Under the pieces are notes generated by a model. The model made no database searches and had not been told where the DNA came from. It worked only from the letters and a program-made list of their open reading frames with translations. From Streptococcus mitis subsp. hohhotensis (GTDB lineage Bacteria; Bacillota; Bacilli; Lactobacillales; Streptococcaceae), in assembly GCF_000722775.1 (NCBI RefSeq), contig NZ_JPFZ01000010.1, positions 62,001-126,000 of the forward strand: a DNA stretch of 64,000 nt, read 5' to 3'. Of the stretch, positions 63,830 to 64,000 are shown piece after piece. The first letter of the stretch is position 1. Every line of letters starts with the position of its first letter. Position numbers and translations under genes: made by a program.

Positions 63830-64000
63830 TTAAATTCCTTTTTTATATGTAATCGGTCCGTACTTTTCAGTGATTTTTCGCATCACACGACGCTCACGAG
63901 CTCGGTTAATCTGCGTTTTGATCGAGTCATGTTGGACCAAGGGTTTGACTAAAATCGAGCGAATGCCTGCACGGTGGGCTGCTCGTATATCTGTCATGAG
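63830..64000 (-). CDS. yqeG: YqeG-family HAD phosphatase, C-terminal part (runs off the window)
   Basis: The last 56 residues of a HAD class IIIA phosphatase are present: LMTDIRAAHRAGIRSILVKPLV, then a basic end TQINRARERRVMRKITEKYG. Conserved HAD motifs I to III lie outside the window. The neighbourhood with yqeH supports the call. Confidence 0.85.
   Translation of the reverse strand, partial: LMTDIRAAHRAGIRSILVKPLVQHDSIKTQINRARERRVMRKITEKYGPITYKKGI

Overview
This window looks like chromosome of a mitis-group Streptococcus, close to S. mitis, S. oralis or S. pneumoniae. The reasons are a BOX repeat, the mevalonate operon, StkP/PhpP, an SpNOX-like oxidase, and gene orders I recognise from the pneumococcus (estA-rnjB-recJ-amino acid ABC; pnp-cysE-cysS-mrnC; scrK-scrA-scrB-scrR; mvaA/mvaS to yqeG). 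No mobile element, rRNA or tRNA gene was seen. Most genes are on the minus strand.

Positions 1-8.8 kb hold an esterase fragment, RNase J2, RecJ, a divergent four-gene polar amino acid ABC transporter and a NOX-type haem/flavin oxidase. Positions 8.9-20.1 kb hold the shared sugar ABC ATPase msmK, a PucR/CdaR-like regulator, an RNA and sulfur-metabolism operon (pnp, cysE, an acetyltransferase, cysS, mrnC), and metE-metF behind a palindromic MET box.

Positions 20.3-33.4 kb form an accessory defence-type island. In transcription order it has hsdR, a small membrane protein, a DUF6261-like protein and a terminator. A new promoter then drives an unrecognised 334-aa protein, a four-helix membrane protein, hsdS, a KAP-family P-loop NTPase with two membrane helices, hsdM, a HigA-like regulator and a Fic protein whose stop codon lies in an 11-bp tandem repeat. 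A DUF1722 protein and a pyrimidine-dimer-glycosylase-like protein follow. The module between the internal promoter and hsdM is the best candidate for an undescribed system.

Positions 33.5-42.5 kb hold a TVP38-family membrane protein, the sucrose regulon (scrK, scrA, scrB, scrR, with several operator-like sites), a BOX element and mvaS-mvaA. Positions 42.6-54.0 kb hold a split ThrE exporter pair and the gmk-rpoZ-priA-fmt-rsmB-phpP-stkP operon beside rny. StkP appears to have only three PASTA repeats and a low-complexity tail.

At 54.1-57.4 kb an AT-rich 915-aa SIR2-domain gene sits alone between rny and a YefM-YoeB toxin-antitoxin pair; it is a likely NAD-depleting antiphage gene. The rest (58.1-64.0 kb) is the conserved yqeG-yqeH-yhbY-nadD-yqeK-hydrolase-rsfS-methyltransferase-tmcAL cluster, with an elaborately folded intergenic element between yqeH and yhbY.
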